Shown here piece by piece: positions 1 through 9,130 of a stretch of DNA of 49,263 nt (position 1 is the stretch's first letter; each line of letters starts with the position of its first letter). A program made the translations under genes and the position numbers. The notes under the pieces were generated by a model. The model ran no database searches. It saw only the letters and a list, made by a program, of their open reading frames with translations, and was not told the DNA's origin. Source of the DNA: Acidovorax sp. GTDB taxonomy: Bacteria > Pseudomonadota > Gammaproteobacteria > Burkholderiales > Burkholderiaceae_C. The DNA lies in the NCBI RefSeq assembly GCF_022763525.1, contig NZ_JALEGG010000090.1:1-49263 (forward strand). Reading direction: 5' to 3'.

Positions 1-1425
1 ATGGACGTGGAAGAGGCCATTCGCGGCAACCCCATCGACGCGGTCGTGCTGCTGGTGGGCTGCGACAAGACCACGCCCGCGCTGCTGATGGGCGCGGCCA
101 GCTGCGATGTGCCGGCCATCGTGGTCACGGGCGGCCCCATGCTCAACGGCAAGCTCGACGGCAAGGACATCGGTTCGGGCACCGCCGTATGGCGCCTGCA
201 CGAATCGTTGAAAGCCGGCGAGATCAACGAGCACCAGTTCTTCGCGGCCGAGGCCGGCATGTCACGCTCCGCCGGCACCTGCAACACCATGGGCACGGCC
301 AGCACCATGGCCTGCATGGCCGAGTCGCTGGGCACATCACTGCCGCACAACGCAGCCATCCCGGCAGTGGACTCGCGCCGGTATGTGCTGGCCCACATGT
401 CGGGCAAGCGCATTGTGGAGATGGCACACGAAGGGCTCACGCTCTCCAAGATCCTGACCCGCGAGGCGTTCGAGAACGCCATCCGCACCAACGCCGCCAT
501 CGGCGGCTCGACCAACGCGGTCATCCACCTCAAGGCCATCGCAGGCCGCATCGGCGTGCAGTTGGACCTGGAGGACTGGACGCGCATCGGGCGCGGCACA
601 CCCACGCTGGTGGACCTGCAGCCCTCGGGCCGCTTCCTGATGGAAGAGTTCTACTACGCGGGCGGCCTGCCCGCCGTGCTGCGCCGCCTGGGCGAGAACG
701 GCCTGCTGCCCCACCCCAACGCCCTCACCGTCAACGGCAAGAGCCTGTGGGACAACGTGCGCGAAGCCCCGCAATACAACGACGAGGTGATCCGCCCGAT
801 CAGCAACCCGCTGATTGCCGACGGTGGCATCTGCATCCTGCGCGGCAACCTGGCACCGCGGGGCGCCGTGCTCAAGCCCTCGGCCGCGTCGCCGGAACTG
901 CTCAAGCACCGGGGCCGCGCCGTGGTGTTCGAGAACCTGGAGCACTACAAGGAGCGCATCGTCGATGAAAACCTGGACATCGACGCCAGCTGCGTGATGG
1001 TGCTCAAGAACTGCGGCCCCAAGGGCTACCCCGGCATGGCCGAGGTGGGCAACATGGGCCTGCCGCCCAAGCTGCTGCGCCAGGGCGTGAAGGACATGGT
1101 GCGCATCTCCGATGCTCGCATGAGTGGCACGGCCTACGGTACCGTGGTGCTGCACGTGGCACCCGAGGCGGCTGCCGGCGGCCCGCTGGCCACCGTGCGC
1201 GACGGCGACTACATCGAGCTGGATTGCGAGAACGGCCGGTTGCACCTGGACATCAGCGACGAGGAACTGGCCGCGCGCCTGGCGGCGCTGGACAACACCG
1301 ATCAGGGCGGGCGCGGCGGCTACCGGCGGCTGTATGTGGACCATGTGCTGCAGGCGGACGACGGCTGCGACTTCGACTTCCTGGTGGGTTGCCGGGGAGC
1401 TGCGGTGCCTCGCCATTCACATTGA
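1..1425 (+). CDS. IlvD/Edd-family sugar-acid dehydratase (L-arabinonate dehydratase-like), 5' end missing
   Basis: This is the C-terminal 474 residues of an IlvD/Edd-family dehydratase. Family members run about 570-600 residues, so roughly the first 100 are outside the window; the ATG at base 1 is probably an internal methionine. Visible family motifs are GCDKTTPALLMGA and SAGTCNTMGTASTM, each with a cysteine that binds the iron-sulfur cluster, and DARMSGTAYGT near the C-terminus. The family removes water from aldonic acids or dihydroxy acids in the cytoplasm to give 2-keto-3-deoxy acids. Position directly before an L-2-keto-3-deoxyarabonate dehydratase-like gene and dgoKAD argues for L-arabinonate (or galactonate/xylonate) rather than the branched-chain amino-acid substrate of IlvD. 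The exact substrate is inferred from context. Confidence 0.88.
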   Translation: MDVEEAIRGNPIDAVVLLVGCDKTTPALLMGAASCDVPAIVVTGGPMLNGKLDGKDIGSGTAVWRLHESLKAGEINEHQFFAAEAGMSRSAGTCNTMGTASTMACMAESLGTSLPHNAAIPAVDSRRYVLAHMSGKRIVEMAHEGLTLSKILTREAFENAIRTNAAIGGSTNAVIHLKAIAGRIGVQLDLEDWTRIGRGTPTLVDLQPSGRFLMEEFYYAGGLPAVLRRLGENGLLPHPNALTVNGKSLWDNVREAPQYNDEVIRPISNPLIADGGICILRGNLAPRGAVLKPSAASPELLKHRGRAVVFENLEHYKERIVDENLDIDASCVMVLKNCGPKGYPGMAEVGNMGLPPKLLRQGVKDMVRISDARMSGTAYGTVVLHVAPEAAAGGPLATVRDGDYIELDCENGRLHLDISDEELAARLAALDNTDQGGRGGYRRLYVDHVLQADDGCDFDFLVGCRGAAVPRHSH

Positions 1426-1469
1426 TGTGGAACACCCCCCTGAGGCGCTTCGCGCCTGCCACAGAAGCA

Positions 1470-1527
1470 TGCTACAAGTTCGATAGCTGTCAGCGCTTTA
1501 CAGATAAGCGCTAGAGCCATATTTCTC
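1470..1527. repeat. Dispersed palindromic repeat, copy 1
   Basis: The intergenic sequence GATAGCTGTCAGCGCTT...AAGCGCTAGAGCCATATTT forms an imperfect stem-loop around two facing AGCGCT cores. At least five related copies occur elsewhere in the window (see the repeats at 20653, 24424, 35713, 37003 and 48910). It lies between the dehydratase gene and the next operon gene and could act as a processing or termination structure, but no run of T follows a perfect stem. Confidence 0.7.
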
Positions 1528-1550
1528 TTCAGTATTTTCTGAAACCCGCC

Positions 1551-2489
1551 ATGCCAGCCACTCACTCCCTCCAGAACCCTCGCTACCGAGGCATCTTCCC
1601 CGTGGTGCCCACCACCTTCCACGAAGACGGCACGCTCGACCTCGACAGCCAGAAGCGCTGCCTCGACTTCATGATCGATGCGGGCGTGGATGGCGTCTGC
1701 ATCCTGGCTAACTTCTCCGAGCAGTTCTCGCTGTCGGATGCGGAGCGCGAGGTTCTCACCCGCACATCGCTGGAGCATGTGGCAGGCCGTGTGCCCGTCA
1801 TCGTCACCACCACCCACTATGGCACGCGCGTGTGTGCCGAGCGCAGCCGCGCCGCGCAGGCCATGGGCGCGGCCATGGTGATGATCATGCCGCCCTACCA
1901 CGGCGCCACCTTCCGCGTGCCCGAGGCGCAGATCTACGAGTTCTATGCCCGTGTGTCCGACGCGATCCGCATTCCGATCATGGTGCAGGACGCGCCCGCC
2001 AGTGGCACCGTGCTGTCGGCACCGTTCCTCGCGCGCATGGCGCAGGAGATCGAGAACCTGGCCTACTTCAAGATCGAAGTGCCCGGCGCCGCCAGCAAGC
2101 TGCGCGAGCTGATCCGCCTGGGCGGCGACGCGATTGAAGGCCCGTGGGATGGCGAAGAAGCCGTCACCCTGCTGGCCGACCTGGATGCCGGCGCCACCGG
2201 CGCGATGACAGGCGGCGCGTTCCCCGACGGTATCCGCCCCATCATCGAGGCGCACCGCCAGGGCGACATGGACCAGGCGTTTGCGCTCTACCAGCGCTGG
2301 TTGCCCCTCATCAACCACGAAAACCGCCAGGGCGGCATCCTCACGGCCAAAGCGCTGATGAAGGAAGGCGGCGTGATCGCGTGCGAGGCAGGCCGCCACC
2401 CCTTCCCCCCCATGCACCCCGAGGTGCGGCGCGGCCTGATCGATATCGCGCGGCGGCTGGACCCGCTGGTGCTGCGCTGGGCCAGATAA
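1551..2489 (+). CDS. L-2-keto-3-deoxyarabonate dehydratase-like protein (DapA/NanA superfamily)
   Basis: A 312-residue DHDPS/NAL-superfamily protein, the usual length for the family. The Schiff-base lysine is in NLAYFKIEVPG and the barrel motif GVDGVCILANFSEQF replaces the classical GTTGE region. The overall sequence resembles Azospirillum AraD, which converts L-2-keto-3-deoxyarabonate to alpha-ketoglutarate semialdehyde. That pairs well with an upstream aldonate dehydratase, and a semialdehyde dehydrogenase would be needed next but is not in the window. It lies 125 bases after the dehydratase, with a palindromic repeat between them, and 7 bases before dgoK. A 5-dehydro-4-deoxyglucarate dehydratase or aldolase role is possible but less likely. 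Confidence 0.82.
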   Translation: MPATHSLQNPRYRGIFPVVPTTFHEDGTLDLDSQKRCLDFMIDAGVDGVCILANFSEQFSLSDAEREVLTRTSLEHVAGRVPVIVTTTHYGTRVCAERSRAAQAMGAAMVMIMPPYHGATFRVPEAQIYEFYARVSDAIRIPIMVQDAPASGTVLSAPFLARMAQEIENLAYFKIEVPGAASKLRELIRLGGDAIEGPWDGEEAVTLLADLDAGATGAMTGGAFPDGIRPIIEAHRQGDMDQAFALYQRWLPLINHENRQGGILTAKALMKEGGVIACEAGRHPFPPMHPEVRRGLIDIARRLDPLVLRWAR

Positions 2490-2496
2490 GCAGGCT

Positions 2497-3540
2497 ATGG
2501 CCGACACCGCCGACCTCTCAGGCACCAGCCTGGTCGCCCTGGACTGGGGCACGAGCGCGCTGCGCGCCTTCCGCATGGATACCCGCGGCCACGTGCTGGA
2601 AACCCGGCACCGTCCCTGGGGCATTATGAACTTGCCCCCTGCGATCAACGGCACTGCGGATCCCGAACCTGGCGCGGCCTTTGAACGCGCACTGCAAGAC
2701 ACCTGCGGCGACTGGCTGGCCGCCACACCCGGCCTGCCTCTGCTGGCCTGCGGCATGGTGGGCAGCGCCCAGGGCTGGCGCGAGGCCAAGTACCTGCCGA
2801 CGCCCACCTCGCTCGATGCACTGGCGCGGGGCCTGACGCTGGTGGAGCGGCGCGACGGTCCGCCGCTGCACATCGTGCCGGGCCTGTTGCAGCAAGGCGC
2901 GCTGCCCAACGTGATGCGCGGCGAAGAAACCCAGGTGCTGGGCGTGCTGGCGGGCCTTGCGCTGCCTGCGGATGCGCCCGTGCTCATCGGCCTGCCCGGC
3001 ACCCACAGCAAATGGGTGCTGGCACGCCGGGGTCGCATCGAACAGTTCCACACCTTCATGACCGGCGAGGTGTTTGCCGCACTGCGCGGCCACACGATTC
3101 TGGGCAAGACCATGCAGGCCGCAGCGGCACCCGACGACGATGCCTTTGCGCGCGGGCTGGAGGTGGCGCGGGGCAGCGATGCCGCGCTGGGACTGCTCTC
3201 GCACATCTTCAGCACCCGCACGCTGGGGCTGACCGGCGCGCTGGCGCCTACCGCGCAAGCGGACTACCTCTCGGGCCTGCTAATCGGGTACGAGGTGGCC
3301 AGTCTGAGCCGCGTGCAGGGTCAAACCCCAACAACACCACCAACGCTGGTGCTCTGCGGCGAGCCCGACCTGTGCCGCCGCTACGCCATCGCGCTGCAGA
3401 CCTACGGCTTTGCCGCCCCCACCATCGCCACGCAAGCCACGGCCATCGGGCTGTGGCAGATCGCGCTGGCGGCAGGGCTGGTCGTTGCGCCAGCCCCCTC
3501 CTCCTCACACCCCTTCACCGCCGGGAGTCTGGCCGCATGA
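2497..3540 (+). CDS. dgoK: 2-dehydro-3-deoxygalactonokinase
   Basis: A 347-residue sugar-acid kinase of the DgoK family. The N-terminal phosphate-binding motif ALDWGTSALRAF is the family signature, followed by GMVGSAQGW and the GLPGTHSKWV segment. It phosphorylates 2-keto-3-deoxygalactonate with ATP to the 6-phosphate that DgoA cleaves. It starts 7 bases after the preceding stop and its stop overlaps the dgoA start (ATGA), so the two are translationally coupled. Confidence 0.93.
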   Translation: MADTADLSGTSLVALDWGTSALRAFRMDTRGHVLETRHRPWGIMNLPPAINGTADPEPGAAFERALQDTCGDWLAATPGLPLLACGMVGSAQGWREAKYLPTPTSLDALARGLTLVERRDGPPLHIVPGLLQQGALPNVMRGEETQVLGVLAGLALPADAPVLIGLPGTHSKWVLARRGRIEQFHTFMTGEVFAALRGHTILGKTMQAAAAPDDDAFARGLEVARGSDAALGLLSHIFSTRTLGLTGALAPTAQADYLSGLLIGYEVASLSRVQGQTPTTPPTLVLCGEPDLCRRYAIALQTYGFAAPTIATQATAIGLWQIALAAGLVVAPAPSSSHPFTAGSLAA

Positions 3541-4196
3541 ACCCCATCGACAAAGCCCTGTTCCACATCCTGCAGCGCTGCGGGCTCATCGCCATCCTGC
3601 GCGGCGTGCAGCCGCACGAGGTGGTGGCCATCGGCCATGCGTTGTACGACGCAGGGTTTCGCATCATCGAAGTGCCGCTCAACTCCCCCGAGCCGCTGGC
3701 CAGCATCCGCGCGCTGCGCGATGCACTGCCCGCCGACTGCCTCGTGGGTGCAGGCACGGTGCTCTCCATCGATGCCGTGGCCGATGTGGCCGCAGCCGGT
3801 GGGCAGATCATCGTCATGCCCCACAGCGACCCCGACGTGATCCGCGCGGCCCGCGCCGCCGGCATGGCCTGCGCGCCCGGCGTGGCCACGCTGACCGAGG
3901 CCTATGCCGCGCTGGCAGCGGGCGCCAACATGCTCAAGCTGTTCCCTGCCGAGGCGCTGCCGCCCCATGTGCTCAAGGCCTGGCGCGCCGTCATCACGCC
4001 GCCCATGGCACTGGTGCCCGTGGGCGGCATCGTGCCCGAGAGCATTGCCCCTTATGCGGCAGCGGGCGCCAGCGGCTTTGGCCTGGGCTCGGCCCTGTAC
4101 CGGCCCGGTGACCAGGCCCCCGAGGTGGCACACAAAGCCGCGGCGTTTGCGCGGGCGTGGCAGGCGTCGTTTGGAACCGCGCCCGCCACTGCCTGA
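3537..4196 (+). CDS. dgoA: 2-dehydro-3-deoxy-6-phosphogalactonate aldolase
   Basis: A 219-residue class I KDPG/KDPGal aldolase. The ORF track lists a longer open frame from 3012, but the start MNPIDKALFHIL at 3537 overlaps the dgoK stop as ATGA and gives the usual family length. Motifs include LIAILRGVQP at the N-terminus, GAGTVLS, and LKLFPAE, whose lysine forms the Schiff base, followed by PVGGI. It splits 2-keto-3-deoxy-6-phosphogalactonate into pyruvate and glyceraldehyde 3-phosphate. The dgoK/dgoA/dgoD neighbourhood favours the galactonate isomer over the gluconate (Eda) one. Confidence 0.93.
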   Translation: MNPIDKALFHILQRCGLIAILRGVQPHEVVAIGHALYDAGFRIIEVPLNSPEPLASIRALRDALPADCLVGAGTVLSIDAVADVAAAGGQIIVMPHSDPDVIRAARAAGMACAPGVATLTEAYAALAAGANMLKLFPAEALPPHVLKAWRAVITPPMALVPVGGIVPESIAPYAAAGASGFGLGSALYRPGDQAPEVAHKAAAFARAWQASFGTAPATA

Positions 4197-4253
4197 ACTG
4201 CCCCCTACTCGCTCCAGACAACCCAGCATTTCTGAACCGACTGCCCAGCCCCC

Positions 4254-5402
4254 ATGAAGATCACCCGACTCACTACGTTCATCGTCCCGCCGCGCTGGTG
4301 CTTCCTCAAAATCGAAACCGACGAAGGCATCACCGGCTGGGGTGAGCCCGTGCTGGAGGGCCGCGCCCACACCGTGGCGGCTGCGGTCGATGAACTGGCC
4401 GACTACCTCGTTGGCAAAGACCCGCGCCACATCGAAGACCACTGGACCGTGCTGTACCGGGGCGGCTTTTACCGGGGCGGCGGCGTGCACATGAGCGCAC
4501 TGGCCGGGATCGACCAGGCCCTGTGGGACATCAAGGGCAAGGCGTTGGGCGTGCCCGTGTCCGAGCTGCTGGGGGGCAATGTCCGCAGCCACATCAAGGT
4601 CTACAGCTGGATCGGCGGAGACCGCCCCAGCGAGACGGCGGCCGCTGCCCAGGCCGCCGTGGCACGCGGCTTCACGGCCGTGAAGATGAACGGCACCGAA
4701 GAAGTGCAGTACGTGGACAGCTACGACAAGGTGGAACGCTGCCTGCAGAACGTGGCCGCCGTACGCGAGGCCGTGGGGCCGAACGTGGGGATTGGCGTGG
4801 ACTTTCACGGCCGCGTGCACCGGCCCATGGCCAAGGTGCTGGTCAAGGAGCTGGAGCCCTACAAGCTCATGTTCATCGAAGAGCCCGTGCTGAGCGAACA
4901 CGAAGAGGCGCTGAAGGAAATCGCCCGCATCTCGTCCACCCCCATCGCCCTGGGCGAGCGGCTGTACTCCCGCTGGGACTTCAAGCGCGTGCTGCACGAA
5001 GGCTACGCCGACATCATCCAGCCCGACCCCTCACACGCAGGCGGCATCACCGAAACCCGCAAGATCGCCAGCATGGCCGAGGCCTACGACGTGGCCCTGG
5101 CCCTGCACTGCCCGCTGGGGCCCATTGCCTTGGCGGCCAACCTGCAGCTGGACGCCGTTTGCTACAACGCCTTCATCCAGGAACAGAGCCTGGGCATCCA
5201 CTACAACCAGGCCAATGACTTGATGGACTATATGTCCAACCCCGAGGTGTTTGCGTACCAGGACGGCATGGTGGCCATCCCCACCGGGCCGGGGCTAGGC
5301 ATTGAGGTGAACGAAGACTATGTGCGCGAGCGGGCGCAGGAGGGACACCGGTGGAGGAACCCCGTGTGGCGACATCGGGACGGGAGTTTTGCGGAGTGGT
5401 GA
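4254..5402 (+). CDS. dgoD: D-galactonate dehydratase (enolase superfamily)
   Basis: A 382-residue mandelate-racemase/enolase-superfamily acid-sugar dehydratase. Metal ligands are visible in [15 protein letters not shown] and [10 protein letters not shown], and the catalytic histidines in DFHGR and LHCPLGP, the arrangement known for DgoD. The conserved GGFYRGGG and DPSHAGGI segments are also present. It dehydrates D-galactonate to 2-keto-3-deoxygalactonate, the substrate of DgoK. It is the last gene of the operon, 57 bases after dgoA; no clear terminator follows. Confidence 0.93.
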   Translation: MKITRLTTFIVPPRWCFLKIETDEGITGWGEPVLEGRAHTVAAAVDELADYLVGKDPRHIEDHWTVLYRGGFYRGGGVHMSALAGIDQALWDIKGKALGVPVSELLGGNVRSHIKVYSWIGGDRPSETAAAAQAAVARGFTAVKMNGTEEVQYVDSYDKVERCLQNVAAVREAVGPNVGIGVDFHGRVHRPMAKVLVKELEPYKLMFIEEPVLSEHEEALKEIARISSTPIALGERLYSRWDFKRVLHEGYADIIQPDPSHAGGITETRKIASMAEAYDVALALHCPLGPIALAANLQLDAVCYNAFIQEQSLGIHYNQANDLMDYMSNPEVFAYQDGMVAIPTGPGLGIEVNEDYVRERAQEGHRWRNPVWRHRDGSFAEW

Positions 5403-5643
5403 AGCCGCCAGGCAGCTGCTGAGGATTCTCTGCCGGTTCTATTTTTGACACTGCGGCCGCTTCAAACCCACAGTCAACACGGCGAATCGAAACCTCTGTT
5501 TGCACTCTTTCAGAAGGAGCACGACGCCTATCGTGATTTTGATCGTGAGTTTGCAAGCCGTGTCCGTTGTCCTCGCGATGGGTGCGGCTATGCCGCTGGG
5601 CGCTTTTCAATCGACACACCGGACCCCTCTGGTCTTTTGGAGA

Positions 5644-6588
5644 TCAGCCCACGCCGTCCTTCTCCTGCCCGCTGCCCGACCGAAGCAGCCAATCGCGAAA
5701 CTTCTGCAGCGGAGCGAAATCACCTTTCCATGAGGGCTGGCGCAGATAGTAGGCGTTAGCCGCTGTCCAGCTCAAACGCGAAAGCTGAACAAGTTGCCCC
5801 GAACCAACGGCCCCATGCGCCACATACTGCGGAAGCAAGGCCACGCCAATTCCAGCGATCGCTCCATTCAATGCCATCGACAAAAGGTCGTAGACCGGGC
5901 CGCCATGCATTTGGCGCGGGTCCAACTCAGCATTGGGGAACGCGGTCGCCATCCAGCCCGGCCACGCCTCCTGCACCGTAGTGTGCCGGATCAGAGGCTC
6001 GTTCCCCAGCAGGCTTAGCAGTGCGTCCGGCGCGAGCTGTCGAGCCCTTGCCTTCATGTAACGGCGCGCCACGGATGGAGCTGCATAGGGCTGCAACTTC
6101 AAATCCAACACTCTGTCCGCAATGATGTCCCCCGATGCTCCAGAGCAGAACTCGATGGACGCGTCGTGCGGGGAAGCTCGAAAGTCCACTGGGCCGATCT
6201 TGGTGGAAAGATTCAACGTGACCTCAGGATGCGCGGACACGAACGAAGCGAGACGCGGCATGAGCCAGTAAGAGGCAAAACTCGAAGCGACCGAAAGGTT
6301 CAAGGTTCCTCCTCGTCCCTTGTTTGTCAAAACTTCCTGGGTCGCGCGCTCAATCTGTCTCAGCGCCATGGCGACTTGGTCTAGATAGCCGCGACCGACT
6401 GCGGTGAGTTCCAGCCCCGCCCGTCGCCGCGTGAACAGCCGAATCCCAAGCATTTCTTCCAAGCCGATCACCTGATGGCTCACTGCACCCTGAGAAAGAT
6501 GCACCTCCTGGGCTGCGCGCGTGAAGCTTGCCAGCCGTGCGCTGGCTTCGAAGCACCTCAGGGACATCAAAGACGGAAGAGAAGTCAT
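5644..6588 (-). CDS. LysR-family transcriptional regulator (GcvA-like)
   Basis: A 314-residue LysR-type regulator. The N-terminal winged helix-turn-helix reads LRCFEASARLASFTRAAQEV followed by LSQGAVSHQV, and the rest matches the periplasmic-binding-like effector domain. It is transcribed away from the Bug receptor/D-amino-acid operon across a 96-base gap, the usual layout for a LysR protein that controls the divergent operon. The inducer is not visible; an N-substituted or free D-amino acid would fit the target genes. The 241-base stretch between it and dgoD (5403-5643) shows no credible gene or structured element. Confidence 0.9.
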   Translation of the reverse strand: MTSLPSLMSLRCFEASARLASFTRAAQEVHLSQGAVSHQVIGLEEMLGIRLFTRRRAGLELTAVGRGYLDQVAMALRQIERATQEVLTNKGRGGTLNLSVASSFASYWLMPRLASFVSAHPEVTLNLSTKIGPVDFRASPHDASIEFCSGASGDIIADRVLDLKLQPYAAPSVARRYMKARARQLAPDALLSLLGNEPLIRHTTVQEAWPGWMATAFPNAELDPRQMHGGPVYDLLSMALNGAIAGIGVALLPQYVAHGAVGSGQLVQLSRLSWTAANAYYLRQPSWKGDFAPLQKFRDWLLRSGSGQEKDGVG

Positions 6589-6684
6589 ATGCGGAAAATT
6601 GATGCGATATCTAAAACAATTCGATTGTGACTGAGTTATTCAAGGCAATAAAGTTGCTTCACCCGCAATGAGGAGCAATCTTCC
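6589..6684. promoter_or_regulatory. Divergent promoter region between lysR and the D-amino-acid operon
   Basis: This 96-base gap is AT-rich compared with the flanking genes and must hold both promoters and, by analogy with other LysR pairs, the regulator's operator. GAGGAG, about 9 bases before the ATG at 6685, is a good ribosome binding site for the receptor gene. Several ATTG/CAAT half-sites occur (for example ACAATTCGATTGT), but I cannot single out a T-N11-A operator with confidence. Confidence 0.5.
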
Positions 6685-7683
6685 ATGAATACTTTCAATA
6701 CAACCAACTTTCCCCGTCGTCGGGCGCTTGAGCGACTGGCGGTCGGGGCTGCCGCCATCGCGGCGCCTGCCCTGGGCCGTGCGGACGCCTGGCCATCGCG
6801 GCCCATCAAGCTGGTGGTTCCTTCCGCCGCAGGCGGCACGCCTGATCTCATCTGTCGCGTTCTGGCCGCCGAACTCGGCCCCGCCATCGGTCAATCAATC
6901 GTGATCGACAACAAACCCGGCGCAGGCGGCAACATTGGTATGCAGGAGGTATTCAGAGCGCAAGGCGATGGTTACACGCTGGGCTACGGCAACGTGGTGA
7001 CGCTCGCGATCAACCGACACTTGTATGCGAAGCTCCCGTATGACCCGGACGAACTCACCGGGGTCGCTCTGATCGGAACCGTGCAGAACGCGCTGATGGT
7101 GCGAAACACTCTGCCGGTGAAGACAGTCCAGGAACTCGTGGCGTATGCAAGGCAAAACCCAGGCAAGCTATCCATGGGGTCGGCGGGCAACGGAACGACG
7201 GGACATCTGGGCGGCGAGCTGTTCAAGTCACTGACCGGGACATTCATGACGCACGTGCCCTACCGGGGCAGTCCGAACGCCCTGAACGATCTGATGGCCG
7301 GGACCATCGACGTCATGTTTGACAACCTTTCGTCCTGTGGCCCGCATATACGGTCGCAGCGTGTGCGCGCTCTTGGTGTGAGCGGCGCGCGCCGCTCTCC
7401 CTACTTTCCTAGCCTGCCGACCATTCAGGAGGCGGGGGTGAAGGGATACGAAACCACGGCGTGGGGCGGCATCGTCGGGCCCAAAAACCTGCCCAAAGAC
7501 ATCACCGCGCGGCTGAATGCGGAAATCAACAGGATCCTCTCCATCCCAGCGATCCGGGAGAAATACAAGGACCTGGCTTTTGAGACCATGGCGTCCACGT
7601 CCAACCTCATCATGACGATGGCAAAGCTTGAAAGCACGCAGTGGGGGGATGTGATCAAGCGCTCTGGTGCGAGGGTCGACTAA
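6685..7683 (+). CDS. Bug/TctC-family periplasmic solute-binding protein
   Basis: A 332-residue Bug-family (tripartite tricarboxylate transporter) receptor. The N-terminus has an arginine-rich export signal (FPRRRALERLAVGAAAIAAPALG, possibly Tat-type) ending near ADAWPSRP. Mature family motifs include IKLVVPSAAGGTPDL, IDNKPGAGGNIG and the HVPYRGSPNALNDLMAG segment. Such proteins bind small carboxylates or amino acids in the periplasm; Burkholderiales carry many with no adjacent tctAB membrane genes, as here. Its stop overlaps the next start (TAATG), so it is coupled to the deacylase, which suggests it captures that enzyme's substrate or acts as a sensor. Confidence 0.92.
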   Translation: MNTFNTTNFPRRRALERLAVGAAAIAAPALGRADAWPSRPIKLVVPSAAGGTPDLICRVLAAELGPAIGQSIVIDNKPGAGGNIGMQEVFRAQGDGYTLGYGNVVTLAINRHLYAKLPYDPDELTGVALIGTVQNALMVRNTLPVKTVQELVAYARQNPGKLSMGSAGNGTTGHLGGELFKSLTGTFMTHVPYRGSPNALNDLMAGTIDVMFDNLSSCGPHIRSQRVRALGVSGARRSPYFPSLPTIQEAGVKGYETTAWGGIVGPKNLPKDITARLNAEINRILSIPAIREKYKDLAFETMASTSNLIMTMAKLESTQWGDVIKRSGARVD

Positions 7684-9116
7684 TGGGTGACCCTAGTTCT
7701 CCCCTGCTGATCCGTGGCGCCGAGGTGGTGGACGGCACTGGTGCTCCGCGCGTGCGCTCCGACGTACTGCTGCAAGGCGATACCGTCGTGGCAGTTGCAC
7801 CACCTGGTCAGCTAACTGCGCCCAGGGAGATGGACGCCAGCGGCAAGATCCTGTGCCCCGGGTTCATCGACACGCACTCGCACGACGACGCATTGGTGCT
7901 TGAGCGGCGCATTCCACACCCCAAGTTGATGCAAGGCGTGACGACGGTCGTGACCGGAAACTGCGGCATCAGCTTGGCTCCGCTGGTGACGCAACATCCG
8001 CCCGCACCGCTGGACCTGCTGGGCCCGGACAGCTATCGCTTCCCCAGCTTTCGCGCTTATCTGGACGCGCTCGACAATGCGCGCCCGGCCCTGAACGTGG
8101 TGCCGCTGGTGGGCCACAACACGTTGCGGGTAGCCCACCTTGCTGACTGGCGCGTGCCTGCAACCGCAGAAGAAACCGAGTGCATGCGCCGTGGGGTAGC
8201 GCACGCGATGGATGACGGGGCCTTTGGCCTCTCCACTGGCGTTTTCTACCCGCCCTCGCGAGCGGCAGGCACGGATGAACTGCTGGCGGTGTGCGGGCCT
8301 GTGGGTGAACGCAACGGCATTGTGGCGATGCACATCCGGGACGAAGGCGACCAGATCGACGCAGCGCTGAAGGAGGCTCTCGATGTGGGAGCCATGGCTG
8401 GCGTGCGGCTTGTTCTGTCGCATCACAAGGTTGTGGGAAGCAAGAACTTCGGTCGCACGCGCCACACGCTTCGCGCGGTCGACATCGCCGCTCGCACGCA
8501 AGCGGTCTGCCTGGACTGCTACCCCTACGAAGCGTCGTCCACGATGCTGTCGCCCGCCAAGGCCGCCGCTACAGGCCATGTACTGATCAGCTGGTCGAAG
8601 CCGCATCCCGAATGTGCAGGCCGGACGCTGGAGTCGATCGCGCGGGATTGGAATGTGGGACTCGAGGAAGCTGCGACACGCCTTCTGCCTGGCGGGGCGA
8701 TCTACTTTGGCATGTCGACCGAAGACGTGGACCGGGTATTGGCGCACCCTCTCACGATGGTGGGCTCCGACGGTTTGCCGCACGATGCTCGCCCCCACCC
8801 TCGGCTGTGGGGAACCTTTCCGCGCGTGCTGTCGCACTACGTTCGCGAACGCCGGCTACTGACACTGGAGGAAGCCGTCCGAAAGATGACGGGCTTGCCG
8901 GCCCAGCGCTTCGGTCTGGCCCAGCGGGGGACGGTGGCTGTTGGCCATGTCGCCGATCTGGTGCTGTTCGATCCAGAGGCAGTGGAAGACCGGGCGCGCT
9001 ACGAGAACCCGCAAGCCCCGCCCGCAGGCATCCATGCCGTTTTCGTGAACGGCAAGCTGGCCATGCAGAACGGGCAAGTCCTGGAAAGCCACGCAGGACG
9101 CCGACTCACCCCTTAG
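7683..9116 (+). CDS. N-acyl-D-amino-acid deacylase (D-aminoacylase family)
   Basis: A 477-residue amidohydrolase-superfamily enzyme; the ORF track extends it to 7641, but the ATG at 7683 overlaps the receptor stop and gives the family N-terminus LLIRGAEVVDGTGAP. Zinc ligands are in FIDTHSHDD, the conserved metal-region cysteine in GNCGIS, and the D-aminoacylase signature SDGLPHDARPHPRLWGTFPRVL lies near residue 365. The family hydrolyses N-acyl-D-amino acids to the free D-amino acid and a carboxylate. The chain specificity (neutral amino acid, glutamate or aspartate type) cannot be read here. The next gene begins 14 bases downstream. Confidence 0.9.
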   Translation: MGDPSSPLLIRGAEVVDGTGAPRVRSDVLLQGDTVVAVAPPGQLTAPREMDASGKILCPGFIDTHSHDDALVLERRIPHPKLMQGVTTVVTGNCGISLAPLVTQHPPAPLDLLGPDSYRFPSFRAYLDALDNARPALNVVPLVGHNTLRVAHLADWRVPATAEETECMRRGVAHAMDDGAFGLSTGVFYPPSRAAGTDELLAVCGPVGERNGIVAMHIRDEGDQIDAALKEALDVGAMAGVRLVLSHHKVVGSKNFGRTRHTLRAVDIAARTQAVCLDCYPYEASSTMLSPAKAAATGHVLISWSKPHPECAGRTLESIARDWNVGLEEAATRLLPGGAIYFGMSTEDVDRVLAHPLTMVGSDGLPHDARPHPRLWGTFPRVLSHYVRERRLLTLEEAVRKMTGLPAQRFGLAQRGTVAVGHVADLVLFDPEAVEDRARYENPQAPPAGIHAVFVNGKLAMQNGQVLESHAGRRLTP

Positions 9117-9130
9117 ATGACAACAACACC

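Noticed and set aside
3402-4997. Long antisense ORFs opposite real genes (e.g. 3402-4997 -, 13944-15530 -, 20855-22666 -, 29128-31047 +, 33081-35756 +, 38569-40674 +)
   Set aside because: They lie opposite clear conserved proteins (dgoA/dgoD, the helicase, prfB, nirB, pheT, thrS), have low-complexity Arg/Ala/His-rich content, and arise from high GC codon bias. None has family motifs or an ordered start.
5500-5733. 77-residue hydrophobic ORF between dgoD and lysR
   Set aside because: It has a hydrophobic stretch but no ribosome binding site, conflicts with two overlapping ORFs in other frames, and shows no family resemblance.
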